Notes: generated by a model from the letters alone, not told the origin. DNA of 64,000 nt from Streptomyces sp. CB02959 (GCF_002803155.1 NZ_NNBP01000037.1:28430-92429), one strand, 5' to 3'; shown: positions 16,581 through 25,677, counted from the first letter of the stretch. Program-made: numbers and translations.

Positions 16581-16717
16581 GACGTTGCCGCCGGCGCGCG
16601 GGGCCCAGAAATTCGGGCGTGCGGAGCACGCAATGAATGAGGAGCCCCTGGCCATGGGGCAGGAGCTCGGCGTGGCCGGGGCAACCCACAGGATGCTTCG
16701 CGGCGCGGGCCGCTGGG

Positions 16718-16961
16718 TTGAACGGCTCGGCTGAGTGCCTGGAACTCGGTGTCACTCAGGGCGATCCGCGCTGCGTGAGTGTTCTCCTCGACGCAGGGGA
16801 CGCCGGAGGTGCCGGGAATGGGCAGCATCACCGGGGAGCATCGCAGCAGCCAGGCCAGGGCCAGCTGGGAGGGGCGCATCGTAGGTCTTGGCGAGCGTGT
16901 CCGGAGGACCTCCGGAGCGTGCGAGCTGACCGGTTGCCATGGGGAACCACGGGATGGCCAT
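16718..16961 (-). pseudogene. Aldo/keto reductase C-terminal fragment
   Basis: Two overlapping frames give IPWFPMATGQLARSGGP and PSQLALAWLLRCSPVMLPIP then GTSGVPCVEEN, the C-terminal third of an AKR. The switch of frame near residue YDAP marks an indel. It directly abuts an IS5-type fragment at its 5' side, so the reductase was cut by mobile DNA. Confidence 0.65.
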
Positions 16962-17130
16962 GACTACGTCCGGCCTGGTTCGGGGCCGTCCGCGGCGACG
17001 TAGTACACGGAGGCCGGCCATGACGTCCATGAAGGTGGGTGCGTCGCCCGCTTGGCCGCCGGTCAGGACGAACGCGAGGGGACGACACGGCCGTCGGCAG
17101 CAAGACGGATCTTCGTTGTAGGAGATTCCG
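16962..17130 (-). pseudogene. IS5-type transposase middle fragment
   Basis: Encodes TTKIRLAADGR in one frame and, after a one-base shift, CRPLAFVLTGGQAGDAPTFM then RRGRPRTRPDVV, the catalytic-core part of an IS5 transposase. At DVV the sequence switches abruptly to the aldo/keto reductase fragment. Confidence 0.65.
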
Positions 17131-17148
17131 CGGGTAGCGGACAAGGCG

Positions 17149-17541
17149 TCATGGTCGGCGGGCTGGCCGTGTGTCCCAGCGTTGGCTGGTCCGGGCTTCG
17201 CGGATGAGGCGCCGGATCACGATGATCGCGGTCATCGACGCCAGCAGTGCGTTGATGACGACCGCTCGACGTTCCGTGCAGGACGGGGTGAAGTTGAAGC
17301 CGCGGCTGTACCAGGAGTTGGTGCGCTCGACGACCCAGCGGCGAGTGTGGTTGATCGGGATCACGATGCCCTTGGGCCGGATCCGCCACTCGCAGCCGAG
17401 ATCGGTCAGCGGTTTGCGGGTGACCGTGGAGTCGTGGCCCGCGTCAAGGTGCACCGTGATCTGCTCAGGCAACGCGAGCTCGAAACGCCCGAGCTTCAGG
17501 AGCAGTCGGTGGACGTCAGCTGCTTCGGTGCCCACGGGCAC
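17149..17541 (-). pseudogene. IS5-type transposase C-terminal fragment
   Basis: 131-codon frame with LPEQITVHLDAGHDSTVTRK, RWVVERTNSWYSRGFNF and the terminal REARTSQRWDTRPARRP, the C-terminal half of an IS5-family DDE transposase. No N-terminal half is present. It lies upstream of the middle fragment on the same strand, i.e. in reversed order for one element, so at least two insertions are represented. Confidence 0.7.
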
Positions 17542-17570
17542 GTTCCGCTGCGCGTGGCCCTGCTGCTGGC

Positions 17571-17711
17571 GCGGTGGCGGGCATCCTGCTCACCGCGCTG
17601 GCGGGCAGCGCGCGGATCATGCAGTTGCGCGCGACCGCCCGCGAGCACCGCCGGGCCGACCACAGGGCCGTGAAGGCCGAGGCCAAGGACTCGTCGAAGA
17701 CCCGGCGGTAG
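17571..17711 (+). pseudogene. 3' end of a membrane-protein gene
   Basis: This frame has G or C at essentially every third position and reads AVAGILLTALAGSARIMQLR followed by a charged RRADHRAVKAEAKDSSKTRR tail: a last transmembrane helix and cytoplasmic tail. No start or upstream half is present; the adjoining sequence is IS-derived. Product unknown. Confidence 0.4.
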
Positions 17712-17717
17712 CCCGGA

Positions 17718-18728
17718 CTACCGGGAGCCCGCCACAGGCTGCGGCTTGTAGAAGGACTCCTCCAGGTAGGCGGCCTCGTGCGGCTGGTAGGGCTCCTCCA
17801 AGTAGGCGGCCTCGTCTTCGTCGAGTTCGACGTCCACCGCGGCGACCGCGTCGGCCAGCTGGGCCGGCTTGGTGACCCCGACGATGGGCGAGGTCACCAC
17901 CGGGTTGCGCATGACCCAGGCCAGGGCGACCTGGGCCGGGGACAGACCCCGCTTGCCCGCGATCTCGTGGACGCGCTCGGCCACTGCCTGGTCCTCGTCG
18001 CGGTAGAGGATCTTGCCGCCCTCGTCGGTCTCGGCACGCGCCGTGGCGGTGTCCCGGGCCCGCGTCAGCCTGCCCCGCGCCAGCGGGCTCCACGGGATCA
18101 CGCCGATGCCCTGGTCGGCGCAGAGCGGGAGCATCTCCCGCTCTGCTTCTCGGTGGATGAGGTTGTAGTGGTCCTGCATCGACACGAACCGGGTCCAGCC
18201 GTTCAGGTCAGCCAGGTACAAGGCCTTGGCGAACTGCCAGGCGTGCATGGAAGAGGCTCCGATGTAGCGGACCTTCCCGGACTTGACCGCGTCGTGCAGC
18301 GCTTCGAGGGTTTCCTCGATCGGGGTGTCGTAGTCCCAGCGGTGGATCTGGTACAGGTCGATGTAGTCGGTCCCCAGTCGCTTCAGGGAGGCGTCGAGCT
18401 CGGCGAAGATCGCCTTGCGGGACAGCCCGGCGCCGTTCGGGCCGGGGCGCATCCGCATCCAGACCTTGGTGGAGAGAACGACCTCCTCGCGCCGGGTGAA
18501 GTCCTTGACCGCCTGGCCGACGATCTCCTCGCTGCTTCCGGCACTGTACCCATTGGCCGTGTCGAGGAAGTTGACGCCGCCCTCGAGGGCCTGCTTGATG
18601 ATGTCCCGGCTGGCGTCCGCGCCCAGCGACCAGGGCTCGCCGCCCCGGTCCGGCTCGCCGAAGCTCATGCAGCCGAGGGTGATGGCGGAGACTTCCAGTC
18701 CGGTTGTTCCGAGTTTGCTGTATCGCAT
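17718..18728 (-). CDS. Aldo/keto reductase
   Basis: 336 residues with the AKR fold signatures: GLEVSAITLGCMSFG, catalytic Asp and Tyr in NFLDTANGYSAGSSEE, Lys in STKVW, His in YQIHRWD. It resembles the YajO/AKR11-type enzymes that reduce aldehydes or ketones with NADPH. The ATG at 18728 starts the conserved MRYSKLGTTGLEVS. The C-terminus shows a short in-frame duplication (EAAYLEE twice, 12 residues apart). It stands alone between IS debris. Confidence 0.9.
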   Translation of the reverse strand: MRYSKLGTTGLEVSAITLGCMSFGEPDRGGEPWSLGADASRDIIKQALEGGVNFLDTANGYSAGSSEEIVGQAVKDFTRREEVVLSTKVWMRMRPGPNGAGLSRKAIFAELDASLKRLGTDYIDLYQIHRWDYDTPIEETLEALHDAVKSGKVRYIGASSMHAWQFAKALYLADLNGWTRFVSMQDHYNLIHREAEREMLPLCADQGIGVIPWSPLARGRLTRARDTATARAETDEGGKILYRDEDQAVAERVHEIAGKRGLSPAQVALAWVMRNPVVTSPIVGVTKPAQLADAVAAVDVELDEDEAAYLEEPYQPHEAAYLEESFYKPQPVAGSR

Positions 18729-18903
18729 GCTTCCGAACGTAGGAGTTGGAGTGCGCTCTAACGCAATACGTCTCGCTCCGGAATTCGGAGGCGTGGGGCA
18801 TGTGCGCCCTGTCAGGTTTCGACCGTTTCGGCCAGACGTACCAGAGAACCCAGTGGTAGCGAGTAACAAACTGTCAATTCTCCGCCGAGCGCACTACTTC
18901 ACC

Positions 18904-19140
18904 ATGCGGGCCGCCATCAACCGGAAAACCTCGGCGCACCGGGAGGCCGTAGAAGCCGCTGAGACCACGCCATCCCCCACTGTGTCAGCGGACGAGCTTC
19001 TCAAGCGCTGGACATCGGGCACATTGCGTCAACGCCGCGCCATCGTCGAGCGCTACCTGCACCACATCGTGGTCCAACCGCCCCGTCCCGCCACGTTCCG
19101 AACCGCCGATGTCGTCAAGGAACGCCTCGCTCCGCACTGT
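18904..19140 (+). pseudogene. Site-specific recombinase C-terminal fragment
   Basis: Encodes DELLKRWTSGTLRQRRAIVE and RYLHHIVVQPPRP, resembling the C-terminal end of large serine recombinases of actinobacterial integrative elements. No catalytic domain is attached. A recombinase N-terminal fragment lies 2 kb downstream on the same strand. Confidence 0.4.
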
Positions 19141-19279
19141 CGAGTTGGCACGGGGGCAGCTCGGACGGCGTTGTCGGCACAGTCAGGGTGTGGACGTCGG
19201 CCGACAGAACACAGCATTCTCGGCGGCCCTCCCTGACTGTGTCGATGAGCGGTCCCGGCTCCGCAGTGCCGGCCGTCGT

Positions 19280-19735
19280 TCAGGGCTCGGACCGGATATG
19301 TGCTCCCAGTCTTACTAGGTCGGTGACCAGGTCCTCGTAGCCGCGTACGAGATGTTCGGCGCCGTGCACCCGGACCTGGCCGGGCACCGCGAGGGCGGCG
19401 AGCAGTAGGGCGGCTGCGGCGCGGAGGTCGCCGCCGGCCACGGACTGATCCGGGCGGTTGGGCGGGCAGCCGCCGCGTATCCGGGCCCGGGCTTCGGTCA
19501 CCTCGATGTCGGCGCCGAGCCGTCGGAGTTCCGGGACGTGCGTGAAGCGGCGGCGCCACACGGTTTCCCGGAGGTGCGAGACACCCGGTGCGAGCGTCGC
19601 CAGGAGCATGAAGAAGGGCTGGCTGTCGCTGTAGATGCCGTGCGAGGCGACCGTGACGTCGACCGGCGCGTTCGGTGGTTCGCCGGTCAAATCCATGGTG
19701 TCTGCTGTGGGTTGCCAGTCCAGGGTCTGGACCGT
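19280..19735 (-). pseudogene. MurA-like (enolpyruvyl transferase) C-terminal fragment
   Basis: Encodes HGIYSDSQPFFMLLATLAPG, RETVWRRRFTHVPELRRLGA, GGDLRAAAALLLAALAVPG and HLVRGYEDLVTDLVRLGA, the C-terminal third of UDP-GlcNAc 1-carboxyvinyltransferase-like proteins. The first two-thirds are missing, so the enzyme cannot be active; an essential murA copy must lie elsewhere. Confidence 0.65.
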
Positions 19736-19737
19736 GT

Positions 19738-19937
19738 TCCGGCTGCGGACCGGTGCGTGGCTGGCACACCGGGCCGGTGACCGCTTCCTGACACGGGAGG
19801 CGTTCAAGCGCGTCCACAGCGCGGTCTTCGACGGCGCCCGGTTCGAGGAGGCACCCAACGGCTACGCAATGTTCTGGCGCTGCCCCCGTGCGGAAGCCGG
19901 ACCAACCGACCCCGCCCTGCCGATGGACGTGCGCTGA
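19738..19937 (+). pseudogene. 3' fragment of an unrecognised gene
   Basis: A plus-strand frame with strong third-position G/C ends in RFEEAPNGYAMFWRCPRAEA before a TGA. It lacks a plausible start and is cut on its 5' side next to the MurA fragment. I do not recognise the family. Confidence 0.3.
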
Positions 19938-19952
19938 AGGCGCAGCCGTCAG

Positions 19953-20906
19953 TCACAGGCCGACGCCCAGCGCGACGGCGACCGTGGCGAAGTCGGTGGC
20001 GTAGCCATGTCCGCCGTCTCCGGCGAAGTGCAGCGCGACGATCTCGTTGGCATCGTTCACCACTACCGATCCCGAGTCGCCGTGCCGGGACCACACTCCG
20101 CACGGATTGAGGCCCAGGTCGGGCAGCATGGCGATGGACGTCTGCCCGAGCATCCACCACAGCACCGTGCCGCCTTCGTCTCTGACTTGGTAGCTGCCGA
20201 GTGTGCCGTCGACCACGCCGTGGCTGAGACGCGTCTTGTAGCCCCGCTTGCGCACCCGGTCGCCGAGGTGCGGTGAGCCGAAGCCCGTCACGGTGCCGAG
20301 GTCGGCTATCTCGCCCACGTTCGCCATCCTGCCCTTGTTGATCGCGAGGTCGACCGAGCAGGTGGCCGCGTCGAACTCGCCGGACACCCCGCCCATGCCG
20401 GGCGTCGGGAAGAACGCCGGGCTGCTGGGAATCTCACAGTGCTGGACCGTGCCGAGTTCTTCGAGGCCCGATGGCGGATCGGTGTGCGGGGCGGGTTGCT
20501 GGAGCACGTCCGGCATCCCGCAGATGACGTGGGCGTTGCTCACGCCGACGGGGTCTCCGCTGGCCCTGTCGCGCAGGATGCAGCCGAGGGTTCCGGCGGT
20601 GGCCAGGCCGCCCGTCGTGGTCCGCGGGCCGATCTGGATCCCGCCGACGAGCGGATCGTGCTTCGCCTCATCAGATGCGCATCCTTGCTCGGCAACCGGG
20701 TCGCCGAGCACCAGCAGCACGGGGAATCCACCGATGGTCTCCGGTAGCCCGCCGGGTGGGTGGTCCGGGTCACTGACCAGGATCCGCATCCTCAACGACT
20801 CCCCCGAGGCATCGAGCCCGATGTCGACGCCGTTCACTCCGTCGACTGGGAGGAGATCGGCGAGGCTGTCGGAGAGCGCCTGGGACATTTCCTGTGGCAC
20901 ATCCAT
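19953..20906 (-). CDS. Trypsin-fold serine peptidase-like protein
   Basis: 317 residues. A chymotrypsin-like domain is indicated by TLGCILRD then VSNAHVICG (His), CSVDLAIN (Asp) and WSRHGDSGSVVVND (Ser in GDSG), a complete catalytic triad in the right order. There is no signal peptide or membrane helix, so it should act in the cytoplasm or be a chaperone-like relative. ATG 20906 is preferred over a GTG at 20915. The N-terminal 100 residues are a separate, unassigned region. Neighbours are gene fragments, so context gives no function. Confidence 0.75.
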   Translation of the reverse strand: MDVPQEMSQALSDSLADLLPVDGVNGVDIGLDASGESLRMRILVSDPDHPPGGLPETIGGFPVLLVLGDPVAEQGCASDEAKHDPLVGGIQIGPRTTTGGLATAGTLGCILRDRASGDPVGVSNAHVICGMPDVLQQPAPHTDPPSGLEELGTVQHCEIPSSPAFFPTPGMGGVSGEFDAATCSVDLAINKGRMANVGEIADLGTVTGFGSPHLGDRVRKRGYKTRLSHGVVDGTLGSYQVRDEGGTVLWWMLGQTSIAMLPDLGLNPCGVWSRHGDSGSVVVNDANEIVALHFAGDGGHGYATDFATVAVALGVGL

Positions 20907-20995
20907 GTCGCCCACCCCGGACGCAGGATCGTCGGAACACTCACGTCCCTTTCATCGTGCGCCGATGGCGTCCGCCGTGCATCTGGGGCAGCCTT

Positions 20996-21193
20996 ACCAC
21001 CCGACTTAAGATCACCAAAGCCGACGGCACCATCGACTGGATCGTCCTACGGCCCGAGTTCCGCCAGCTGCTCGCCGACCTCGCCCTCGGCATGATCGAC
21101 GGCGCCACCTTCTACGACCTCGACCGGCTCGATCGCCAGCCACGAGACCTCGAAGACCTCATCGACATCGTCGAGTACGTCAAACGACGGTGA
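20996..21193 (+). pseudogene. Serine recombinase catalytic-domain fragment
   Basis: Encodes VLRPEFRQLLADLALGMIDG, ATFYDLDRLDRQPRDLEDLI and VEYVKRR, the conserved middle of the resolvase/invertase catalytic domain of large serine recombinases. The catalytic-Ser N-terminus and all C-terminal domains are missing. Confidence 0.6.
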
Positions 21194-21767
21194 CCGGAGC
21201 CACCGGCGGTCGAATGAACCTGATCAACGACAGCGGCCGCCACATGGGCCGCATTGAATGTGCATGACGGCGCTCAATTCCTCCGAGAACACCGCGGGCC
21301 GGTACACGAACCGGTCGCGGCACACCCCGCCGCCTCCCCTCCCCTGGCCGGAAACGGATCTCGTCCATTGACAGGCGCGGAGACGACGGCTGATATGGGC
21401 CCGTCGGAATCCCGCACGTACTCCTGGGACTTCCGCGCCCGGGGATGGCAACGTTGCCATCCTGCACGACCCCACCGATGATCGGCCGCGTCACCGTCCG
21501 CCTACCGCTCCCGCATCCACCGGCCCCCAACCGCCCAAGTCCTGCCACGCGCAACCGATGTGCCCTCGTGGCCAGGGCCGTGGCAGGCCCCGCTCTGTCC
21601 TCCCGGCGCGCCGCAGGCGCCCGGCTCCGGCTCGGCCGGGACCGCGGCCACCGCGACGCACTCCGGCCGCCGCACGCCACGCCGACGTTCGCCCCGCCCA
21701 CCCACCGACGTGACCGACCCGGCCCCGCCTCCCCGCCTCCCCCCACACATTCGACGGAGGAGCTTTT
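21194..21767. other. Gene-free stretch before the thaumatin-like gene
   Basis: 574 bases without a supportable gene. Frames here have no codon bias or family match. The last part should carry the promoter of the secreted-protein pair; GACGGAGGAGC at 21753-21763 is the ribosome site. Confidence 0.4.
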
Positions 21768-22583
21768 TTGCGCAAGGCTTTGAGCACTCTGACGGCCATG
21801 ATCGCCGTGGTCGCCGCGCTACTGGTGCTGGTCCCGTCGCATACGGACGCCCGGCCCCAGGCGAAGACGGCCACGGATACGGCGCTCGACGGCGCCACGC
21901 CGGCCGCGGCCACCGTGGGCGCCCACACGGTGACATTCGTCAACAGCACCGGCAAGAAGATCTGGGTCGGCAGCGCCGTCAACGCCGATGGTTCCAAGAA
22001 CTTCGGGTCGTTGCCGGTCCTGGACCCCGGGCAGTCGGCGACGGTCACCGTCCCGGAGGACACGGCCCCCGGCTACTGGCGCGGCAAGTTCTTCGCCCGC
22101 ATGGGGTGCAGCGGCGCGTCCGGCAGCAGCTTCCACTGCGAGCTGGGCGACTGCGGCGTCTTCGCCGACCACTGCGCGCCGGATACCGGTGAACAGCCCG
22201 TCAGTCTCGCCGAGTTCAACTTCGACAGCGGCGACGGCCTGGCGCCTTGGTACAACGTGAGCTACGTCAACGCCTTCTCCGTGCCGATCACGATCACGCC
22301 CACCGAGGTGTCCGGCTCCGGTGGCGGCTGCGGCGAGGTGGGCTGCGCCGAGGATCTGCTGCCGAAGTGCCCCGCGGACAACCTGACGCGGTGGGACGAC
22401 GGCACGCCGAAGTTGTGCACCAGCCCGAACCGCGACGCCAAGACCCCCTACAGCGACATGATCGCCACCAACTGCCCGAAGGCGTACGGCTGGTCGGGGC
22501 AGGACCAGGAGCCGGGCAACCAGGTCATGCAGCAGTGCAGCCGGTGCAGCGGTTTCACCGTCGAATTCCACCGCGGCGCCTGA
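21768..22583 (+). CDS. Secreted thaumatin-like protein
   Basis: 271 residues with a Sec signal peptide (MRKALSTLTAMIAVVAALLV) and a thaumatin-family domain: VNSTGKKIWVGS, FFARMGCSGASGSSFHCELG, AEFNFDSGDG, and the Cys-rich LTRWDDGTPKLCTSP and NCPKAYGW segments. Thaumatin-like proteins bind or cleave fungal beta-1,3-glucans. The start is a rare TTG at 21768, supported by GGAGGAGC 5-6 bases upstream. A GH128-type gene follows 17 bases later, so both are probably co-expressed and secreted. Confidence 0.88.
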   Translation: MRKALSTLTAMIAVVAALLVLVPSHTDARPQAKTATDTALDGATPAAATVGAHTVTFVNSTGKKIWVGSAVNADGSKNFGSLPVLDPGQSATVTVPEDTAPGYWRGKFFARMGCSGASGSSFHCELGDCGVFADHCAPDTGEQPVSLAEFNFDSGDGLAPWYNVSYVNAFSVPITITPTEVSGSGGGCGEVGCAEDLLPKCPADNLTRWDDGTPKLCTSPNRDAKTPYSDMIATNCPKAYGWSGQDQEPGNQVMQQCSRCSGFTVEFHRGA

Positions 22584-22600
22584 CCGGACGGGAACACACC

Positions 22601-23473
22601 ATGCGCAGAAGAAGCATCCTCACCGCCGCGCTGGCGGCCCCGCTCGCGCTCTCGGCCGCCGGCCGCGCCGCGGCTGCCCCGGCCCCGGACGGCACCCCGG
22701 CAACGGCCACAAACCGGATCACGGTTCCGGACGCCGCCGACGTGAAGAAGAAGGGCGTGAGCGCCTGGAACTTTCCCGGCGACGCCCAGGCCCTCGCCGA
22801 TTCCAGGGCCGGCTGGTTCTACACCTGGTCCTCGGGCCGGTCCGGGATCGCCGCGCCCGACGGCGTCGAGTTCGTCCCGATGATCTGGGGGCCGGGCTCG
22901 GTGACCGACGACGAGCTGAACCAGGCCAAGCAGCAGGGCACGACCCTGCTCGGCTTCAACGAGCCCGACCATCCGGGGCAGGCGACCATGCCCGTGAACC
23001 AAGCGCTCGACCTGTGGCCCCGGTTGCAGTCGACGGGCCTGCGGCTCGGCGCGCCCGCGGTGGCCACCGGCGCGGACACCGCCGGCGGCTGGCTCGACCA
23101 GTTCCTCCAGGGCGCCGCCGGCCGCGGCCTCAAGGTCGATTTCCTGCCCGTCCACTGGTACGGCGCCGACTTCAACGCCGCCAACGCCACCAGCCAGTTG
23201 CGCGGCTACCTCCAGGCCACCCACGACCGCCACCAGAAGCCGCTCTGGCTCACCGAGTACGCCCTCATCGACTTCTCGTCCGGCACACCGCGGTACCCGA
23301 CGCAGACGGAGCAGGAGGCCTTCGTGCAGCAGTCGACGGCCATGCTCCAGGGCCTGCCGTTCGTCGAGCGGTATGCCTGGTTCACGCTCTCCACCAGCCG
23401 CGGCGACGGCACCGGACTGTACAACGGCACGACCGCCACGCAGGTGGGCGCCGCCTACCGCGCGGCGGGCTGA
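22601..23473 (+). CDS. Secreted glycoside hydrolase, GH128-type (Asl1-like) beta-1,3-glucanase
   Basis: 290 residues: twin-arginine-like signal (MRRRSILTAALAAPLALSAA) and a single Asl1-type TIM-barrel catalytic core. GVSAWNF, FVPMIWGPG and LLGFNEPDHPGQA give the acid/base Glu, and LWLTEYALIDF the nucleophile Glu, as in GH128 endo-beta-1,3-glucanases. No binding module is attached. With the upstream thaumatin-like protein it forms a compact beta-glucan-targeting pair. The exact substrate is inferred from the family. Confidence 0.85.
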   Translation: MRRRSILTAALAAPLALSAAGRAAAAPAPDGTPATATNRITVPDAADVKKKGVSAWNFPGDAQALADSRAGWFYTWSSGRSGIAAPDGVEFVPMIWGPGSVTDDELNQAKQQGTTLLGFNEPDHPGQATMPVNQALDLWPRLQSTGLRLGAPAVATGADTAGGWLDQFLQGAAGRGLKVDFLPVHWYGADFNAANATSQLRGYLQATHDRHQKPLWLTEYALIDFSSGTPRYPTQTEQEAFVQQSTAMLQGLPFVERYAWFTLSTSRGDGTGLYNGTTATQVGAAYRAAG

Positions 23474-23523
23474 ACCGCAGCCCTGCCCGCATTCCCGCTC
23501 GATAACTCCCCTTCAACACCCGG

Positions 23524-23709
23524 GTGAAGGTCACCAACAACGCAAACGGCTCCTCCCTCATCGTCCGCATCAACGACCGCGGCACCTTCACCCAGACCCC
23601 GCAGGAACCCAAGTGCCTCGACCTCACCGACGGCGCCTTCCAACGCCTCGGCGGCGTCATCGACCCCGACCAGGGCCACATCGAGGTGACGGAGGAAGTG
23701 CTGCCGTAG
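23524..23709 (+). pseudogene. RlpA-like double-psi beta-barrel fragment
   Basis: 61 codons with NANGSSLIVRINDRGTFTQ and KCLDLTDGAFQRLGGV, the C-terminal half of a DPBB (RlpA/expansin-like) domain. The N-terminal half and signal peptide are absent, so it is a 5'-truncated remnant. Codon bias is good, showing recent decay. Confidence 0.6.
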
Positions 23710-24052
23710 GGGCCCCACCACCGACGCCGGCGCGACCAGGGAAGGACAGCCCGGACAGCTCCCAGGCCGTGGGGAAGCTCAAGCGGCTGGCCGAACCGGG
23801 ATCCTGACCGAGCCCGAGCAGGCATTGTTCACCCAGCCACGGCCATAGCCACCCGGAGAGGCCACTGCCGGCCCGGCAGACCCAGCCAAAAGCGCGAAAC
23901 GGGCAGAACGCCGCTCACCGCCCTCCCGGAGTCCCTCCAGATGGCGTCAGGGATCAAGGCGAGAAGGCGTCGCTGATTGGTGAACCGCAAGCACGCCCTG
24001 CGGATTTCCACCTTGGTCGCTACGTCACGACAGGAGGCACACCCTGCTGCGC
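23710..24052. other. Gene-free stretch
   Basis: About 340 bases with no coding signal. A small hairpin (CTGCCG-GCC-CGGCAG, 23865-23879) is the only structure seen; it could end transcription from the left. Confidence 0.35.
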
Positions 24053-24230
24053 TCACTCGCCGTCGAGGTGTAGGGCGACCAGGAGGGTGAGTTCCGGCGT
24101 GAGGGCATGACTCACAGCGCGCGTGATGACGTGAGGCAGACGCCCCGGACGGCCGTGCAGGCAACCCTCGACAGCTGTGAGCACGATGACGGCATCCAAT
24201 TGCCCGAATATGTCAAAAAAATACGGAAAC
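24053..24230 (-). pseudogene. 3' fragment of an unrecognised gene
   Basis: A minus-strand frame with coding-type codon use reads LDAVIVLTAVEGCLHGRPGR and TPELTLLVALHLDGE before a TGA. Its 5' part is missing or degenerate. Family not recognised. Confidence 0.3.
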
Positions 24231-24280
24231 ATGCGCCTTGGCCCCCTTTGCGGGGGTCCGCTGGTACTACGCTGGCGGCC

Positions 24281-24910
24281 GTGACCCCTGGGCCTGGATT
24301 CCGCCTCGCACGTGCTGCTGTCTTCGCGGCGGTGTGTGTGGTGGCGTCGACTCTGGGGCACGCGCTGATGTCCGGTCAGGCCGTGCCCGTGTGGGTGGTG
24401 GCGTACGCGTTCGCCGCGACCATGGCGGGCTCGTGGTGGCTGACCGGGCGGGAGCGCGGCGCCCTCGTGGTCACCGGCTCCGCCGTGGCTGCGCAGGTCG
24501 TGCTGCACACGGCGTTCAGCCTGTGGCAGTCGCCGACGGAATCCACAATGTCTGCCCCCATGACCGCGCACGACGGCATGGCCGGCATGAGCGGAATGTC
24601 CGGCTCCGTGGGCATGGCGACCGCCGGACACTCGTGGTCCCTCGGCATGGGGCTCGCGCACGGCCTGGCCGCGCTGATCTGCGGGTTGTGGCTGTGGCGC
24701 GGTGAGGCGGCGGCGTTCCGCCTGTGCCGGTCGTTGGCCGCCTCTGTCTTCGCACCGCTGCGGCGTGCTCTGCAGTCATTCGCCTATGTCGGCCCGGCCT
24801 CCCCTGTACGTCCCGGGGCCGTTTACGGTCCCATTCGGCGGCTGCGCGCGTGGCCGCTGCGATACGCCGTCTTCCGCAGGGGCCCGCCGGTACGTCCGGT
24901 CTGCTGCTGA
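24281..24910 (+). CDS. Met/His-rich membrane protein
   Basis: 209 residues from a GTG at 24281 (VTPGPGFRLARAAVFAAVCV). Three or four transmembrane helices are evident, with a loop MSAPMTAHDGMAGMSGMSG that resembles copper-binding Met-rich motifs. The C-terminus is polar and ends CC. There is no good ribosome site and TACTAC lies just upstream, so a leaderless message is possible. Function unknown; a role in copper handling is a guess from the Met/His loop only. Confidence 0.6.
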   Translation: MTPGPGFRLARAAVFAAVCVVASTLGHALMSGQAVPVWVVAYAFAATMAGSWWLTGRERGALVVTGSAVAAQVVLHTAFSLWQSPTESTMSAPMTAHDGMAGMSGMSGSVGMATAGHSWSLGMGLAHGLAALICGLWLWRGEAAAFRLCRSLAASVFAPLRRALQSFAYVGPASPVRPGAVYGPIRRLRAWPLRYAVFRRGPPVRPVCC

Positions 24911-25188
24911 CCGCTTGTCCCCTCACGCGGGTCGATGGGCGGATTGCCGACGTGCGCGGATGCCCGCGCGCCGGCTCAGTGCCAGCTGATAGCTGGGGGG
25001 GCAGCGCCGAGACCACTGCCGGATCGAACCATCATTGCGGTTTCGATCGTCAAGTCTGGGCTGTCGGCGGTAGCCGAAGGCCCGGAACCTTCATGCCGGG
25101 ACCACTCGCCGGTTGTGCGCCGTGGTGATTCCTTTGGGGACTCGCATGGCGAAACCGGCTGTGAAGATCTTGGAAGGCGAATCGCCAG

Positions 25189-25677
25189 ATGTCGAGATTG
25201 AGAAGAAGCATGCCGTCACTCACCTTCGCTCTGCGCCAGCTCAACCGTCATGGACTTCTCGCCCTGCGCTTGTCCCTCGGGATGGTCTACGTATGGTTCG
25301 GGGCCCTCAAGGCAGCTGACTCCACCCCCGTGGGCCAGCTCGTTCGCGATGCCGTGCCGTTCACCACCCCGAGCTGGTTCGTGTCTGCGGTGGGCATCCT
25401 GGAAATCGTCGTAGGGCTCTGGTTCCTGTCGGGACGTCGCCTCATGTGGTTGCTGCCGCTGTTCGCCGCCCACATGCTCAGCACCTTCAGCGTTCTGGTC
25501 TTTCTCCCGGGAATCGCCTTCCAGCACGCCAACCCCTGGCAGCTGACGATGACTGGCGAATTCGTCGTCAAGAACCTCGTCCTGCTCAGCGCCGGGCTCT
25601 TCCTGTGCAGCCGCCCGGGCACATCCCGAGGAACCGAGCACGACATGAGGGCAGCCGTGCGAGCTCTCAGGGTGTGA
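25189..25677 (+). CDS. DoxX-like membrane protein
   Basis: 162 residues, four transmembrane helices: LALRLSLGMVYVWFGALKA, FVSAVGILEIVVGLWFL, MWLLPLFAAHMLSTFSVLVF and FVVKNLVLLSAGLFL, the DoxX-family layout. Members are small integral membrane proteins of uncertain redox-related role. ATG 25210 is an alternative start. It stands alone between an open gap and an IS remnant. Confidence 0.8.
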   Translation: MSRLRRSMPSLTFALRQLNRHGLLALRLSLGMVYVWFGALKAADSTPVGQLVRDAVPFTTPSWFVSAVGILEIVVGLWFLSGRRLMWLLPLFAAHMLSTFSVLVFLPGIAFQHANPWQLTMTGEFVVKNLVLLSAGLFLCSRPGTSRGTEHDMRAAVRALRV

